Under the pieces are notes generated by a model. That model saw nothing but the letters and a program-made list of their open reading frames with translations, searched no databases and had not been told where the DNA came from. Shown here in pieces: positions 36,300 to 49,100 of a stretch of DNA of 64,000 nucleotides (positions within the stretch are counted from its first letter, which is position 1; the number at the start of each line of letters is the position of its first letter). Origin of the DNA: Phlegmacium glaucopus (Eukaryota; Basidiomycota; Agaricomycetes; Agaricales; Cortinariaceae); contig MU130553.1 in NCBI GenBank assembly GCA_015039465.1, positions 523,676-587,675 of the forward strand, in the 5' to 3' direction. The translations under genes were made by a program, and so were the position numbers.

Positions 36300-36394
36300 A
36301 GATAGGCGATACATACACGAAACTGTTGGTCTAAAATATCCGCGTCTGTCGTGGACATGGATATTCAGACCAATAGTTTCTACATAGCCTATCT
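36300..36394. repeat. Fold-back element (imperfect inverted repeat)
   Basis: The left arm AGATAGGC...GAAACTGTTGGTCT...ATATCC and the right arm GGATAT...AGACCAATAGTTTC...GCCTATCT pair over about 35 bp with a few mismatches and one small bulge; the loop is about 20 nt. It lies at the left edge of a stretch of about 1.1 kb that block 2 lacks, so it may mark an inserted sequence. Confidence 0.6.
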
Positions 36395-37759
36395 GGAATC
36401 CGTCGGCTGGCGTAGTCGTAAAACGAACTTCTTACTACAGATATGTGTTTACTAGACACTCACAAGTTGTAGAGGTGGCTAGCGCGACGCTCGGACTCTT
36501 TCTAGTGGCTGATTGCTTCTAGACTTGACATTGATCGCGCTCTGTCCTCAGGCTGCACAGATGCCTATGTACTCATTCTCATTGCTCAATGTTCACAACT
36601 AATGTTTCTATGTTATGATACATTGATCTATTTCCCTTGTGTTTTGAGTTTGGGGGTAGCTACAGGAGCATAGATAGCCAGTCCATTTTGAAAGTTTGTA
36701 GTAAGTATACATAAACGAGATTTTACATAAATAAATAAAAATGAATATTATTCCTACCCCGCACTGAGTCACCACGCAAGTTCTCTCACCACACCTTCCT
36801 CGCTCTATAAGTCGTTGACTATTAGTATTACTCAATGCGCCCGTCAACTTTGGTACATATCGTAGTGCTAATGACGAGTTTGCGGTCCCAGTATCCCCTA
36901 TAACAATGCATCGTCTCGTTGGAACAGCATGATCAACCAGCATCAACCGCTCAACCACTGATCGTCGCTTCTCGCTCGAAAAAAATTCCCATGGCTGTCT
37001 CCATTTTTCATTGTCAAACCTGGATATTACCTTTCAACCCTTTTCAAGAGAAGATATAGGCCAAAATGTTTGAGGTTGACATGAGAAGTTTTCAATCATG
37101 GTAGGACCCCGGGGCTCTGATCCGGATCCTTAAATCATTTCAAGCGGAGGTCTGTCACCAGGATTGGGCGGATCCGAAGCAGATCCCGCTCTGTCAGGAG
37201 CTATCCATACTGCGAAATTTCAAGTCCGGTTATCGGTGTGGCTTGGAAGCTCAGAGTTGAGATGTATATCAGCATGCTGAAATAAGGTTATTTTTTTTTG
37301 CAATTTTCGTCACCTTTTCTGATTAAACCATTTCAGATATGGGGAAATCAACCCAGGCCAGTACCCAATTGCTAGACTCGTGACCAGCCGTTATATGACA
37401 GTTGAAGGAAAACAACCTAGGTCCGGTCACCAGTCTATCCAATTGAGGCGCAGCTTGGGCCCAGGGGTCCTACTAGTTGGGAGACAGATTTGTGCCAGGA
37501 ACATTTACTTTTCGCAGATTGGAATGAATCCTACTCAGGGTCCGGACACCTCCATGATGCAGAGCCCGACACTAGGTTTCATCTCGCCTTACCGCTTTTC
37601 ACTGGGTTTTTTTTGGGGGTTCACCAAGCTTTCTCCATCCGCACTTATTTCCTTGAAGCTCTACGCCCTACACCTACATTCTTTTGTTTTAAGTATCTCT
37701 GGCGCTCAGGCAACGCTCAGGAGTTCTGTAGATTCTAATCCCACACTCATTTCGATACA
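36395..37759. other. Intergenic stretch after block 3
   Basis: No gene is supported; the 116-codon minus-strand frame at 36608-36958 shows no recognisable motif. About 37400-37550 is repeated at 30120-30290. The last 200 bp must carry the promoter of the KRE6/SKN1 gene. Confidence 0.45.
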
Positions 37760-40703
37760 ATGAATCGAGCTTTCTTTCCTAATAAAGATGCCCTTAACAG
37801 TTCTGCAAGTCTTTTACCTGCCAGTAAACAGCCCGCAACGTCAAAACAATTCTTGGAGTTAGAAACAAACGGCGGATTATCAGCAAACCATCCTGTGTGT
37901 GAACGTCCATTTCTTTCCCTTTTACCTGCTAAATATGAGATAACTATAGTCTTCATTGTCCAACAAGGTGCCTTCTATCCCTTCATTGCCATTGAATCTG
38001 CCTAAAGACAAATTCCAGTACTCTTTTTCGCCATCGCCTGCGACATGGGGTACGCCCCTACTTATGGAAACGCCAGAGGCCGACGATTATCTTCACAATC
38101 CTGACCCTCGACGCGATAGAAAGAACGATATTGGCGGGTCTCTATTCACTGCTCGCGGCGCTGGTAACCTGGGATGCCTCACAATCCTATGCTTGGGATG
38201 CTTAGCGCTATTGTAAGTTACTATTATAATTCAGCACCTATGCCCTACTGATATAATATGCATTACCCCAGTGCTGGTCAGTACACTGTACGTTACTTTA
38301 CCGCGAAACGATCAACAGTCTATACTTTTTCAAGGTTACCCATTATACTCACATTTCACGACGAAAAGGTTGTCGAACCAAGGCGGCTTTAACGCGGGAG
38401 GTATCAATGGGACGGGACAGATACCCGCTTTCCCAGTAAATTTCGGGCTTGTCGACAAAGATACTCCTCAAGAGCTCTTGCAGAAACAATCATACATGGA
38501 TGGCTCCCAGATGACTTTGGTGTTCTCAGACGAATTCAACCAAGATGGCCGTACATTTTATCCGGGGGATGATCCTTTCTGGGAGGCTGTTGATTTGCAG
38601 TACTGGGGAACAGTAAGTAGCCTGTCACTCTGCGCTGTTTATCTTATAATGAATACTTAATTTGAAAGGATGATTTAGAGTGGTATGATCCTCAGCAAGG
38701 TGCCTTTTCAAGTCTATTCCTAATATTGCGATCTAATTATTGCGTCTCATAGCCACTACTAAGGACGGTTACTTGCAGTTAACGATTGAGAAAGTAACCG
38801 ATGTCATTAACAATCACAACTTGACCTATAAATCGGGCATGGTGAGTTTTATTGGAATAATAATCTGATATCATCAGCGGCTTATCCTGTCGTTAGATTC
38901 AATCATGGTAAAGATACTAGATCAAGCGTGATTTCTCTATCGCTGATCGAAGTTTGACAGGAATAAATTTTGCTTTACTGGCGGTTTAATCGAAGGTAAA
39001 GTTCTTTACCCTTTTTTATCGTACTCTTTGACTTACGACCATCCGTGGTCCGCCCAGCATCCATTCGCTTACCCGGTTCGAGCGCTGTGAGGTAAGTGCG
39101 CTGTGTTGTCCCGCTAGTTACACAGCTTTGACGGCTTTTTTCTTATATAGTGGACTCTGGCCAGCTGTGTAAGTGTTTATTGCCTATTGTGGCTCGTCTG
39201 AATGTTAAAATGGCACTGGCATAAGCTGGACGATGGGAAATCTTGGTGCGGCAAATGTTCAGGTGAACTCCCAGAAGATATTGTATTTACCTCTTCTGTT
39301 TGCATAATAGGACGTGCTGGATATGGTGCAACTACAGATGGCCTGGTATGTAATTCTACTCAAACCATTGAACTGACTTTAATCCCCCAATGTCCTTTAG
39401 TGGCCATACAGCTATGATTCCTGTGACGTTGGTACCCTCCCAAATCAGACATATCCTGGCGCGCAGACGCCAACAGCTGCCTTAATCAACGGCGATCCGC
39501 TAGCCAACGGATCATTGGTACGGGACTTGGTTTTTTTGATCGCGCCTTTTGTTAACCCCTGTTCCTCTGTTCCTAGTCATATCTCCCAGGACATCGTCTA
39601 TGTACGTGGGGGATTGATATCAAGGCCTACTCGTATTGAACGAACTCTTTAGCTGCTTGCACTTGTGCTGGTGAATCCCATCCTGGCCCCGTACGGAAAG
39701 ACGGAAGTTACGTTGGGCGTTCGGCCCCTGAAATCGATGTTGTCGAGGCGACTGTTATAACCGGGATTGGATACGTATGGTTTATTACCTCTATGGCCAA
39801 CGGACCAACTAACCTCGCTATTAGGCTTCATTATCGGCTCAATTTGCTCCTTTTGATGTATGTTAAATTTAAAGTGCTGATTTCTTTCCTGGCCTTCAGC
39901 TGATAAGAATTTATCAGGCAGGCTATAAGGCTAATTACAACAATCAGACTACCATCATCTACGACCCACAGCGAACTTCAATGAACACTTATCTTGGAGG
40001 TATGTCATGGCCGATTCCCTGTCCTTTATATTTCTTCATCGTTTATTGCAGGTCGCTATCAACAGGCTAGCAGTGGACTCGGCCTGACGAACCAAAGTTG
40101 TTATGAACTTACTGGGGGTTGTTTTGCACTTTACGGGTTCGAGTACAAACCAGGGTAGGCTTGCTGTTGCCCTCCATGCATAGTGATTTACAAAGCATCA
40201 TAGATTCGACAATGCATATATCACCTGGATTAATGAAGTCCAGGCATGGACTCTCTATTCGACAGCATTGGGACCAGATTCTGCTGTCGAGATTAACCAA
40301 CGGATAATATCCCTTGAACCCATGGTGATTCTTCCTCTCTTGGAATAATCCTGGAAATCCAAGTGCTAATATATCCATTTCCACAGTACATGATCGCCAA
40401 TCTAGGAATCTCTGAAGGGTTCGGCGAAGTTGACACAGCAAATCTTCAATTCCCGACAACTATGCTAGTAGATTATATCAGGATTTACCAACGCTCAGAT
40501 TCTATAAACATCGGCTGTGATCCTACCGACTTCCCTACTGCTCAATATATTAACACGTACGTTTTTACCGTCCCAACCGCTCTACCCAACGTCATTATTT
40601 TATTTTTTACAGGTATATGGAGGCTTATACCAACCCCAACTTAACGACTTGGGCTCAGTTCAAGCAACCTTGGCCCAAAAATAACATGAATGGGGGATGT
40701 TAG
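37760..40703 (+). CDS. KRE6/SKN1-type beta-1,6-glucan synthesis protein (GH16)
   Basis: Type II membrane protein of the secretory pathway needed for cell-wall beta-glucan. Start MNRAFFPNKDALNSSAS; an intron spliced at HPSSLSNK brings in the cytosolic part (YSFSPSPATWGTPL, LHNPDPRRDRKND). One membrane segment follows (LGCLTILCLGCLALL, then FAGYPLYSHF). The lumenal GH16 domain shows LVFSDEFNQDGRTFYPGDDP, FTGGLIEASIRLPG, SGLWPAVWTLGN and the catalytic signature PEIDVVEA with its two acidic residues. It ends MEAYTNPNLTTWAQ and NNMNGGC, as in the family. Many introns of about 50 bp; the exons I read remain open. Not every junction was checked. Confidence 0.87.
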
Positions 40704-41042
40704 CACTGGTCTGGATTACATTTATTTATTTTCTCTTCTGGTTTCTGGTTCTCTGTGTAGGTACCACTTCCGGGTTGTTGTTTTTCTGTCCTTTCTGGGT
40801 ATTTTATCTCTATGTGTTATGGTGTAGGCCCTCCTTTGCGTACTTTTCTTTGTATACCGGTTGTTTTATTTGCGTTGTTGATGTTCTAAATATATTTTTG
40901 AAAACTCGTAGATATTTGGATACGAGAGCCAGTTGTGGGTCAAGCACCAGCCTGGATTAACCTCCGTCTTACGTAATGCGATCGTGGTTTGTCTTATTGT
41001 CTAGTGGCTTTCTCAACAGTTGTGACTGAGCTTGAGAAATCC
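40704..41042. other. Intergenic, KRE6-like to ELYS-like
   Basis: T-rich 3' flank of the upstream gene and promoter of the downstream gene. An 87-codon hydrophobic frame at 40697-40960 follows from T-richness and is not a credible gene. Confidence 0.5.
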
Positions 41043-43474
41043 ATGGATGTCGTGCGTTCAGATTCCTCGCTATTTTGGTTTACAATTAATAAACATCTAT
41101 AGGACTCGACTCAACATACGCGAAACTCGCCCCTCATCAGCTATTTCGATGTCACAAACCAGTTTCCGTGGCAGGAACCTCGAGCCGAACAAATTCGACA
41201 CCGACGAACACTAATGTACAATACCCTCATCTTCGATATCCTTTTGACCTCTGGAGGCATTCGTGAACCATACCTGCTTTTTCCTCCCGAAGATGTGGAG
41301 TCATTGCAAAAATTGTTGGATGCGATCCAGAACTCAACTTATGATACCCTGAAAAAAGATTGCCTTGTTTATTTTCTATTGAAGTGGCATCAGGATGGTA
41401 GAGAGAAAGGGTTTCAACAGCAACGATGCATACCGCCTCAATTTGCTGCCCTTGCGGATGCGTATTGGCACCTGGACACGGGTATAAATGTTCCAGTATG
41501 TGCATGCTTCTTTTTTGTATCTTCAAGGAGAGACCCTCATACCACTTGTCTTGTGAAACAGCGAGCGGTTGCTATACTCTCGGACTGTCGACTGAATAGA
41601 GACCACACGTCCAAGATAATGGTCGCCCTGTCAAATTCGCCTGATTCAGAGGCACTCATCCGACGATATGTCCAAACAGCAAAGCCGCCACTTGTGGAGC
41701 CTCTAGATCTTGAAATGTATACATTGGCGCTTGCAGATTCAAGTATCCTGGATGCTTGGCACTATACTCGTACTTTCAGCGAAACAGATGAGATGCGTCC
41801 CCGGTTGTTTAAAAAGATGTTGGAATGGGCTGTTACCCGTAAGTTTCCTCAACTCTTATTGGGTAGATGACTCTTGACACCGACTTTTCCGAACTCCCAG
41901 CGAATCCTCGCTCAGCAGCTTTGGCACAACTTGTTACCTTGCCGCTGTCCACCTTCGAAGAATCCGTTTTGAACGACTTTGTCCAAAAGCCACCGTCAGA
42001 CCTCAAATTTTCAGCTGTGGCAGTACTGCAGGATCTCATTTGTGTCCGTCTCATTCAAGGGGGGCGATACACTGAGGCCGTCAAATTGGACCGCCAATTC
42101 ATATCCACGACCTCACCTAAAAATCTCAAAATGACCCATGACAGAACGAAGATGGTCCACGACGTCTATGCAGCACTCCCCTCCGTAGAACGCGCTTTAC
42201 TTGACCTTGAACTGGATCCAAGTTCTCCAACAAAACCCCAACTTGTTCCGAAAAATGTTTCCCCAGATAAACGTAAACCCGTCCCACACGAATCACAGGA
42301 TAGCCCGTTGTCTCAATCTTGGGAGGATGTTCGAATGCCAGATGCTTTGGTCAACAAATCTACACCACTGCGCGAAGTTCGAGTACCAGTTACCCCGTTG
42401 TCAATGCCTCGTTTCGGGGGTCCTAGTCTGCAGACCCCGATAGCTGCGCCCATCCTTCCTGTCAACATTAATAGCATGGCTAGTAGTAGTGCATTGACGC
42501 CAAGGAAGAGTCTTCCTCTTGCCGCTTCAGCTCAGGCACGGCCATCTATGAGCGGAGTTGGCACCCGAATGCTTTTTACCAGCAATGCTGCCATCGCTTC
42601 ACCCGTCAGCGGCATAAAATTCTCCAAAGATACCACAGCTTCATCACCTGGCCCAGGACATGGATTTGTTTCTGCCACAAGGCAGCAAAACGCGTTTTAC
42701 CAACCGCCTACCACAAAATCAAATGGAGTCAAGAGACCTTTCGAAGAAACAACACAAAGCCCTGAACGCCCCGAACGCCCCGAACGCCCTGATATATCCA
42801 CGAATGATGCGGATGTTGTTATGGCCGTTGAGCAAGAAAGCGATCGTCCTGAAAGGTCCTCTAAGCGTGGCCAAAAGGGTCGTGTAGCCGAACAAAAGGA
42901 CAAGGCGCAGGAATCAGAACATGAAGATGAAAATACTCTCCAGTTTTCGGTCTTCAAAGGACGTGATGACCATTCTTCACCTGAACCGCCATCCAGAAGA
43001 AAAATTATCCCGAAATCGCCTCCAGGTTCATATGTCTCAGATGACGATGATGCGATGGATGCAGACCACGACGAACCCAGAAAGACCACCAGATCTCGCG
43101 GTTCACGGCCTACTCGTTCCTCCAAACCACAAGCCATTTCTAAACCACCTGCGAAGAAAGCCAGACAAGTGAAGAATCAAGAGACAAGAATGAATATTCC
43201 TGGTTCTCTAATGGACGATGACGACGAACTGGAGGAGGAAGAGGATCATGTCGCCCCGTTACGTGCACCATCTCCTCCTAGACGAGCCGTTCGTAAAGCT
43301 CGTTCTTCAGTGTCGGTAGACATGGATGAAGAGGGCATTCAGACTAGACGGCGGTCCTCCAGGTTAACAACCACAGGTACTGCCTATGGCAGTGCTCATA
43401 GTGGCTCTCCTGAACCTCCTGTTGCCGTGAGGACGAAAAAGGGGACACGAGGTGGTGCTAAGAAGAAACGGTAG
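41043..43474 (+). CDS. ELYS-like nuclear pore assembly protein
   Basis: Exons 41043-41051, 41103-41495, 41562-41838 and 41901-43474 sum to 2253 nt (750 aa) exactly in phase. The first exon encodes only MDV. The N-terminal third is the helical ELYS domain (FPWQEPRAEQIRHRR, LIFDILLTSGGIREPYLLF, LADAYWHLDTG, SILDAWHYTR, PNPRSAALAQLVTLP). The C-terminal half is disordered, with SP/TP sites, acidic runs (DDDDELEEEEDH) and basic AT-hook-like or nuclear-localisation clusters, ending KGTRGGAKKKR. A short direct repeat gives ERPERPERPERPD near residue 360. ELYS proteins link nuclear pores to chromatin. The start was chosen because upstream frame continuity and the MDV exon agree with the family pattern. 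Confidence 0.83.
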
Positions 43475-44641
43475 TTCCTCCTCTCGTGACTTAAAACCCT
43501 ATGCATGATATTTCTCTCTATCTCATCTACACATTTATCCTGTTCTTTATATAATAATAACTGAGTCCTTGGTCGGATACAACAAGATTGCCAAAAGGCA
43601 GAGCTTGAAAATTGTTTCGGCAACAAACCAGCCGCCGCCAAGCGTAGTCGGGCTTCGAATATTGCTAGAAAGGGGGGTTTCTAAATAGAATAAGGTAACT
43701 GTCGCGTCTTGGAGTCAATGAAAGTAGAGGTGCAATATTATGTTACAATGAGACGAATGTGCAAGAGATCCGTAGGTACGAATATCTTGTCTGTGCCTAT
43801 AGGGCTTGCCCGGGCTCCTCGAATTTGGATCTCAGAAGGCGAAAGGGATTAGCCTGCACGTGGTCCCAATCGCGCCGGAAGATTTTGCCAGAGCCTGAGC
43901 TGGGCGTGGTTTTCCGGGAGAGATTAGATTGGCCTGAGATAGCGGCCCAATCGTTTGATCCAAAAAGGTTCAGAAATGATCTGAAGAGGAGTCCGAGCAA
44001 GACCTGAGCGTCAGGTGAGCTCGATTGTGGCGAACAAGTGCCGAAATCAACCAGCTGTACCGGACGCTGAAGGGGATGGAGGGTGGGTCAAAAAATGTTC
44101 TGAGGATGGATAAAACTCTTTTTCCGCGTCAGAACCAGGTCCAATGCGATAAAGAAAGGCGTTCGTAATCGCAAGCAAATCTTTTCATATTTGTGTATGT
44201 AATTTACAGATGAAGAAGCTAGGATGTGGTTCTGACGCTGAACGTTACCTTATCCGATAATGAGCTAGCCCTCGTTCCTCGGGCTTGCTCATCGCGGAAT
44301 TATCCGAAACTTTCTCTGTGTAGCTCAAGTAACAAAATTTCAGGCGGAGATTCAATATTCAACTCCACTGGCAAGAGATGTCGCAGCAAGGTCACGTGCA
44401 CACAGTGTGACACATTCTAAAAAGGCAATTTTGCAGTCAATATGACTGAAAGCCACTTTAAACACCTTCATCAATGAGTTATTAAAGATCAGGTCAATAT
44501 AAATTGTAGAAAATAGCCCTAGTTAGCGAAATTCCTTTGTAGTTTTATTTTAGTCCCAGAGATAAAGATGGAATCTCCACAGTACTTGAGAGATTGCACT
44601 AATTATCTCTTTGAAGTCACTCATCAACCTCACCTCCAGCT
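43475..44641. other. Intergenic stretch with long-range inverted repeat
   Basis: 43595-43684 is repeated in inverted orientation at 61102-61191. The two frames over 43759-44007 on opposite strands are mutual shadows. Nothing else is recognised. Confidence 0.45.
43595..43684 (+). repeat. Long-range inverted repeat, left copy
   Basis: About 90 bp, with landmarks GGCAGAGCTTG, TTTCGGCAACAAACCAGCC, AGCGTAGTCGGGCTTCG and TTGCTAGAAAGGGGGGTTTC, present in reverse complement at 61102-61191 with only a few mismatches. Probably the remains of a dispersed element. Confidence 0.8.
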
Positions 44642-44944
44642 ATGGGACAGAAGCGAAAAGCCTCTAAAGCACATATAGGAAACTTACAAGTTGCGAGAGG
44701 GTCATTACCAGACAAAAGGTGGAAATCCACCCCAGCAGAATCAGATTTATCGGATGGGAGAACATCTGACGACGAGATTGTACATCTTAACTCTTTTAAA
44801 ACCCACCAAAACTGCTACATAATATCCCAAATGGACAGCAGGAGCGATGAGGATATACCAAAGGCCATCGCGTGGGTAGTTAGGCAGTTGCTGCTGTTGT
44901 TTGACATTCCGAGGGAAATTCCTCATGATCAAGCCTTCCGATAA
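44642..44944 (+). CDS. Small hypothetical protein (100 aa)
   Basis: Starts MGQKRKASKAHIGNLQVARG; the basic RKRK-like start followed by a disordered acidic segment is similar in style to short proteins that accompany fungal transposons, but I cannot name it. It ends shortly after LLLLFDIPREIP. No splice extension was found. It may be the truncated 5' part of an old element. Confidence 0.3.
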   Translation: MGQKRKASKAHIGNLQVARGSLPDKRWKSTPAESDLSDGRTSDDEIVHLNSFKTHQNCYIISQMDSRSDEDIPKAIAWVVRQLLLLFDIPREIPHDQAFR

Positions 44945-45168
44945 GCACGAGAATTCGCAGGCATGTCAAGAGTGATAATGTGAAGAGTTCCTATTGAACG
45001 GATTCATCGATTTTACTTGTGAGCCGCGATAACCAGGCATTTGAAATTAATTTCCCGATATATTCGAAGGGCTGTGTCACAGGTAGTCACGGCACATGAC
45101 CTTGCTGACCTTACCTCCTCCAATGACCAACCACTGAATATTTGAATCATCATGATGGCCCTGGGTAT

Positions 45169-45561
45169 ATGGGCCGCTACCCTCATCCCCCGTCCCCCAT
45201 ACTCTCTGACTCAAGTGGGTTCAATTCTATTAATGATGCTCACTGGTTCACTAAATCCAACTGTGAAGAATCTACGCTAAAGCAACTCCTCCAGTCCCAT
45301 TTTACAAGACAAGAAGAAACAGATGCAAAGAATCATGCTGTAATATCAACAAAGCTGCATGATGTAAATCAAACTCTACAATCGATGCAGGCGACACTCT
45401 TAGCAATGCAGGAAACCTTGAGGGAATCGGTATTGCGTCGGGAACAACACCTCAACACACAGGCTGCACTTCTTCAACACCTTTCATCCAGGTAAGTTTT
45501 TTCAATTCTAAATTTTAAATTTTCTAAATACTTTGGCAGGACTTCTTCGAACTGTGGCTGA
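45169..45561 (+). CDS. Hypothetical protein with coiled coil (130 aa)
   Basis: The ATG at 45169 opens MGRYPHPPSPILSDSSGFN, a Pro/Ser-rich head, followed by a long amphipathic helix (AVISTKLHDVNQTLQSMQ, ATLLAMQETLRESVLRRE) typical of a coiled coil. A GTAAGT/CAG intron (45492-45539) adds a short last exon RTSSNCG. Family not recognised. It lies between intergenic DNA and the NACHT gene. Confidence 0.45.
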
Positions 45562-46126
45562 GAATACCGGGTCTTGGCCGGGTTCAACGTTAATCAGGGC
45601 TTGTTGGCGATCATACTTAGGACTTCTGACAGGTAATAGAGGTCGCATTATAGACACATGCAAACAAAGGATTTTTCTGCCAAACGCGTGTTTGACGCTT
45701 GTTCGTATGACGAACTGAGGTCCTGGTTATGGCGCCAACGCATGGTAAGTAGGGGTACGAGGAATATTGAAATCAAGAAAGTCTTTGTTACTAATAGGCC
45801 TTTAGAACATTAACGAATGGTGTCGGTTCAGAGTGCATAGTCGTTCAACGTTCAACATTTTTCTAGTCATCTTCTGGAATTACAACTCTGGATATTGGGT
45901 CTGTATCTTAGGCCGAGAAGGGATGACTCTGAACACCCTTCACAGATTTTACCCAATGAGTGGTCGAACATGAGGTGCTAAAATTATCGGCACTAAGTTG
46001 TTTTCTTATTTTGGCTTATCTTGTGCTTAGCAAGCAATTTGACGCTTGAACCCGCTGGAACCTGGACCTACATATCTCCCTAGGTAGTTGGTACCGGCCC
46101 CACGTCGATGCCCTAAAACTCCCTTA
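45562..46126. other. Intergenic upstream of the NACHT gene
   Basis: No frame with support. Carries the NACHT promoter; no clear TATA box was seen. Confidence 0.4.
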
Positions 46127-49100
46127 ATGTCTATGGATCACCAGTCGAAAAGCCATCGAAACACGAGACAATATGTATCCAGGCCGATTATGATGGAGTC
46201 TGGGCGCGATTTCAACGTCTATGGTGGAATATTTAATCAGATCAACGACTCTGATGGCCAGGGCTTAGGTGCTCTCGTTTTTCCCTCGCACGACGCCTTC
46301 ATGACTCGCTGACTTGTTGGACGTGTCAGGAATTCATATCTTATCCAGAATGATCGCAACAGATGCTATCCATGACGCTAGCGAGAGGTATCCACCTCCC
46401 AATGTACACCCAGGCACTCGTAGAAATATCTTGAAGACTCTCACAGACTGGATCAAAAATCCCGATCCGGAATGTTGGATTTTCTGGCTTCATGGATCAG
46501 CAGGTGTTGGGAAATCCGCCATCCTACAGGCCCTTGCCGAGCTTCTCTCGTCGCCAAAGGGCCCTGTCGTAGGAAGCTTCTTCTTTGGTACAGGGCAGGG
46601 CAAGCGAGGATCCGGCGACTACCTCTTCTCCACTCTTGCATACCAACTCGCTATCAATGTGAATGGCCTACGCGCTTATGTCGATGAAGTCATGCAACGC
46701 AACCCTTCCCTACCGACTAAATCTATGGAGGTTCAACTCCGTACCCTAATTATCGAGCCCTTTCAACGACTAGAAACTCGTCCTAGTCATATACAGACTG
46801 TCATTGTCGATGGATTGAACGAGTGTCTGGGGGATGAAACCCAGGAGTCAATTATACAACTCATCGACGATGCTTTGAACGAGCACAAACTACCTTTACG
46901 CTTTCTCATCACCAGCCGCCCCGAACCCCATATCCGCGATGTCTTTGATAGCCCTAGCCTGTGCCGTATAAGCAATCGGCTGATGCTTCACGATGACCTT
47001 TTGGCTAGGGATGACATCGAAAAATATCTCCAAGATGGATTTGCAGACATCTGTCGTAAATCACGTTTCACGGTACACTTTGAAATGCCATGGCCCGGAA
47101 AGGACGTGATTGACATCCTTGCACGGCATGCCTGTGGTCAGTTTATATACGCGGCAACGGTACTGAAATTCGTAGCGCAGAAATATGCTCACCCTATCAA
47201 ACAACTCGAAGTTGTCTTACATCCCCATCCTTCAAGACCGAAAGCATTTTCGGAACTTGATTTCCTATACTCTCAAATTCTTTCAACACATCCAGACCCG
47301 GACACCCTGGTTTGGGTACTCAGCACCATCCTTGCCTTTAAGTCTCCACAACCCGCAATTGTCATCGAAGAAATCCTTGAGATGGAAGAGGGCGAGGTTC
47401 TGGTTGTGTTGCAGGGTCTTCACTCGTTACTGGAAGTCTCTTACTCCGATGATAGATCGCAATCAAGTTCATCCAGCCCATCCATCCGCATTCTACATGC
47501 TTCGTTTTGTGACTATTTATTGGACAGGAACCGATCTGGAGCATTTCACATCGATGAAACGACTCTGGATGCTCATCTATCTACTTCCATTTTCTCTATG
47601 ACTTCAAATTGGATCTTCAAGTCATCAAAAACGACTCCGAATACCAAATCCAACGGTTTTAGGGATGGCCCTTCATATAAGCCAGATCTCCGCACTCAAA
47701 GATATATCTCACGTTATCTGGCTACACACCTTGAGAACCTCCACGATTGTGTCGGATTAAACAAGGTTGCTGTCGAATTCGAACAACAAGTTCCGAATAA
47801 GCTTGAAGATGCCTCAAGTGTATCATTCAACTTTTTTTACAGTCTGATTGAACCACTTTCAGTAGGTCAGCTCTGTTCCTCCCGACTCTTCAGAGGAACT
47901 AATCGGGTTCTTGATTCTGTAGAAGGTGATATCTGGCATGAAAGGTCAAAAGTTGGGCGAGGAATTCTTGAAAGTCCGGCAGAAGTATGTCACTGCCCTC
48001 CATGTCTGTTACAGATCAGTTCTATCTTCAGGCAATTTGGATACACTCCTGGCCAGTGGATTCCCCGTCATCAAACGGTACCTTATTCTGGCATATATCT
48101 GTAGGTTAGAGCGTCAAAGCGTTTCTAGTACTATTGGAGGAAAGGAGAGTTTCATGGATTTACTATCATATAACCGTATCCGACTGTCACTGCCCCATGT
48201 CGTCGAGTTTCTCACAGATAAGGAGAGTGCTGGGGTACATTATTGTGACCCAATGGTCCCTCACTTTGTGCTGTGTCACAACATTATCTCCAGCGTGTTT
48301 CTATCAAGTTGGCAAGACATTTCCGAGTGAGTTCAGTCTCTTTGATTTTTCCGTTTATCGGAATCCTGAGTTGATACCCACCACCTGAAGGTTGACTGTA
48401 AAAGATTTTCGGTCCATTGACTTTGATGTCAAGCGGTTCTTTGGCTATCTTCTCAATGCCCCTTACGATAATAATGTGCTTGACGTTCAGCATACTGTCA
48501 GTTTGCTCGATCATTTGGACAGGATTGAATATTATGATCCCAAATGGCCCTACCTTTATCGTGGAGAGAGGATAAGGCTCGTCTGGACAGCAATCAAGGA
48601 ACTGCTTCTTTGGCTTCTGAAGCGGAAACACGTAAGTTTTTTTTGTTGAGTTCCTTTTGGGACTGCATTTTTTTTTCAATTAGAAAAATACAAGTGATTA
48701 ATCCTTTTTTATATATAAAGGATTTATGTGACATTCTTGCCAAACGTTGTTCACAGTTATTTGACAAAATTCTACGCCAGGTCCTTTGCCTTCTGTCCAC
48801 TAAAACAGAGTCTGGTTTGATTCATTTCGTTACCCTTCTTGAACCTTTCCGGTCATTTGAAATTGGGGATTCAGATATAACGCGATGCTTCTCCAAGGCT
48901 CAGGAAAATTTCCTATCTGACCAACAACCAGCCGCAGCAGCGCCTATACTGGAATCAGCAATCCCAGTCCGGCTTTGTAGCGATTTACTGCTTCTTGAGC
49001 TTCACACTTTTGAACTCGAAGAATACTTCACAGATGTCGACCGTGCGGGAAACTTCTACATTGATGCTTCTGCTTACTTCAACCAACTCTTTGATATGTG

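Noticed and set aside
40697..40960. Hydrophobic 87-codon frame after the KRE6-like gene
   Set aside because: It begins in the 3' end of that gene and arises from T-rich sequence.
42697..43137. Ser-rich 146-codon frame antisense to ELYS-like gene
   Set aside because: Shadow of the low-complexity acidic/SP-rich coding region; no independent support.
43759..44007. Possible tRNA or structured RNA in the 43.8-44.0 kb stretch
   Set aside because: No cloverleaf with A and B box spacing could be found; the opposing open frames are mutual shadows.
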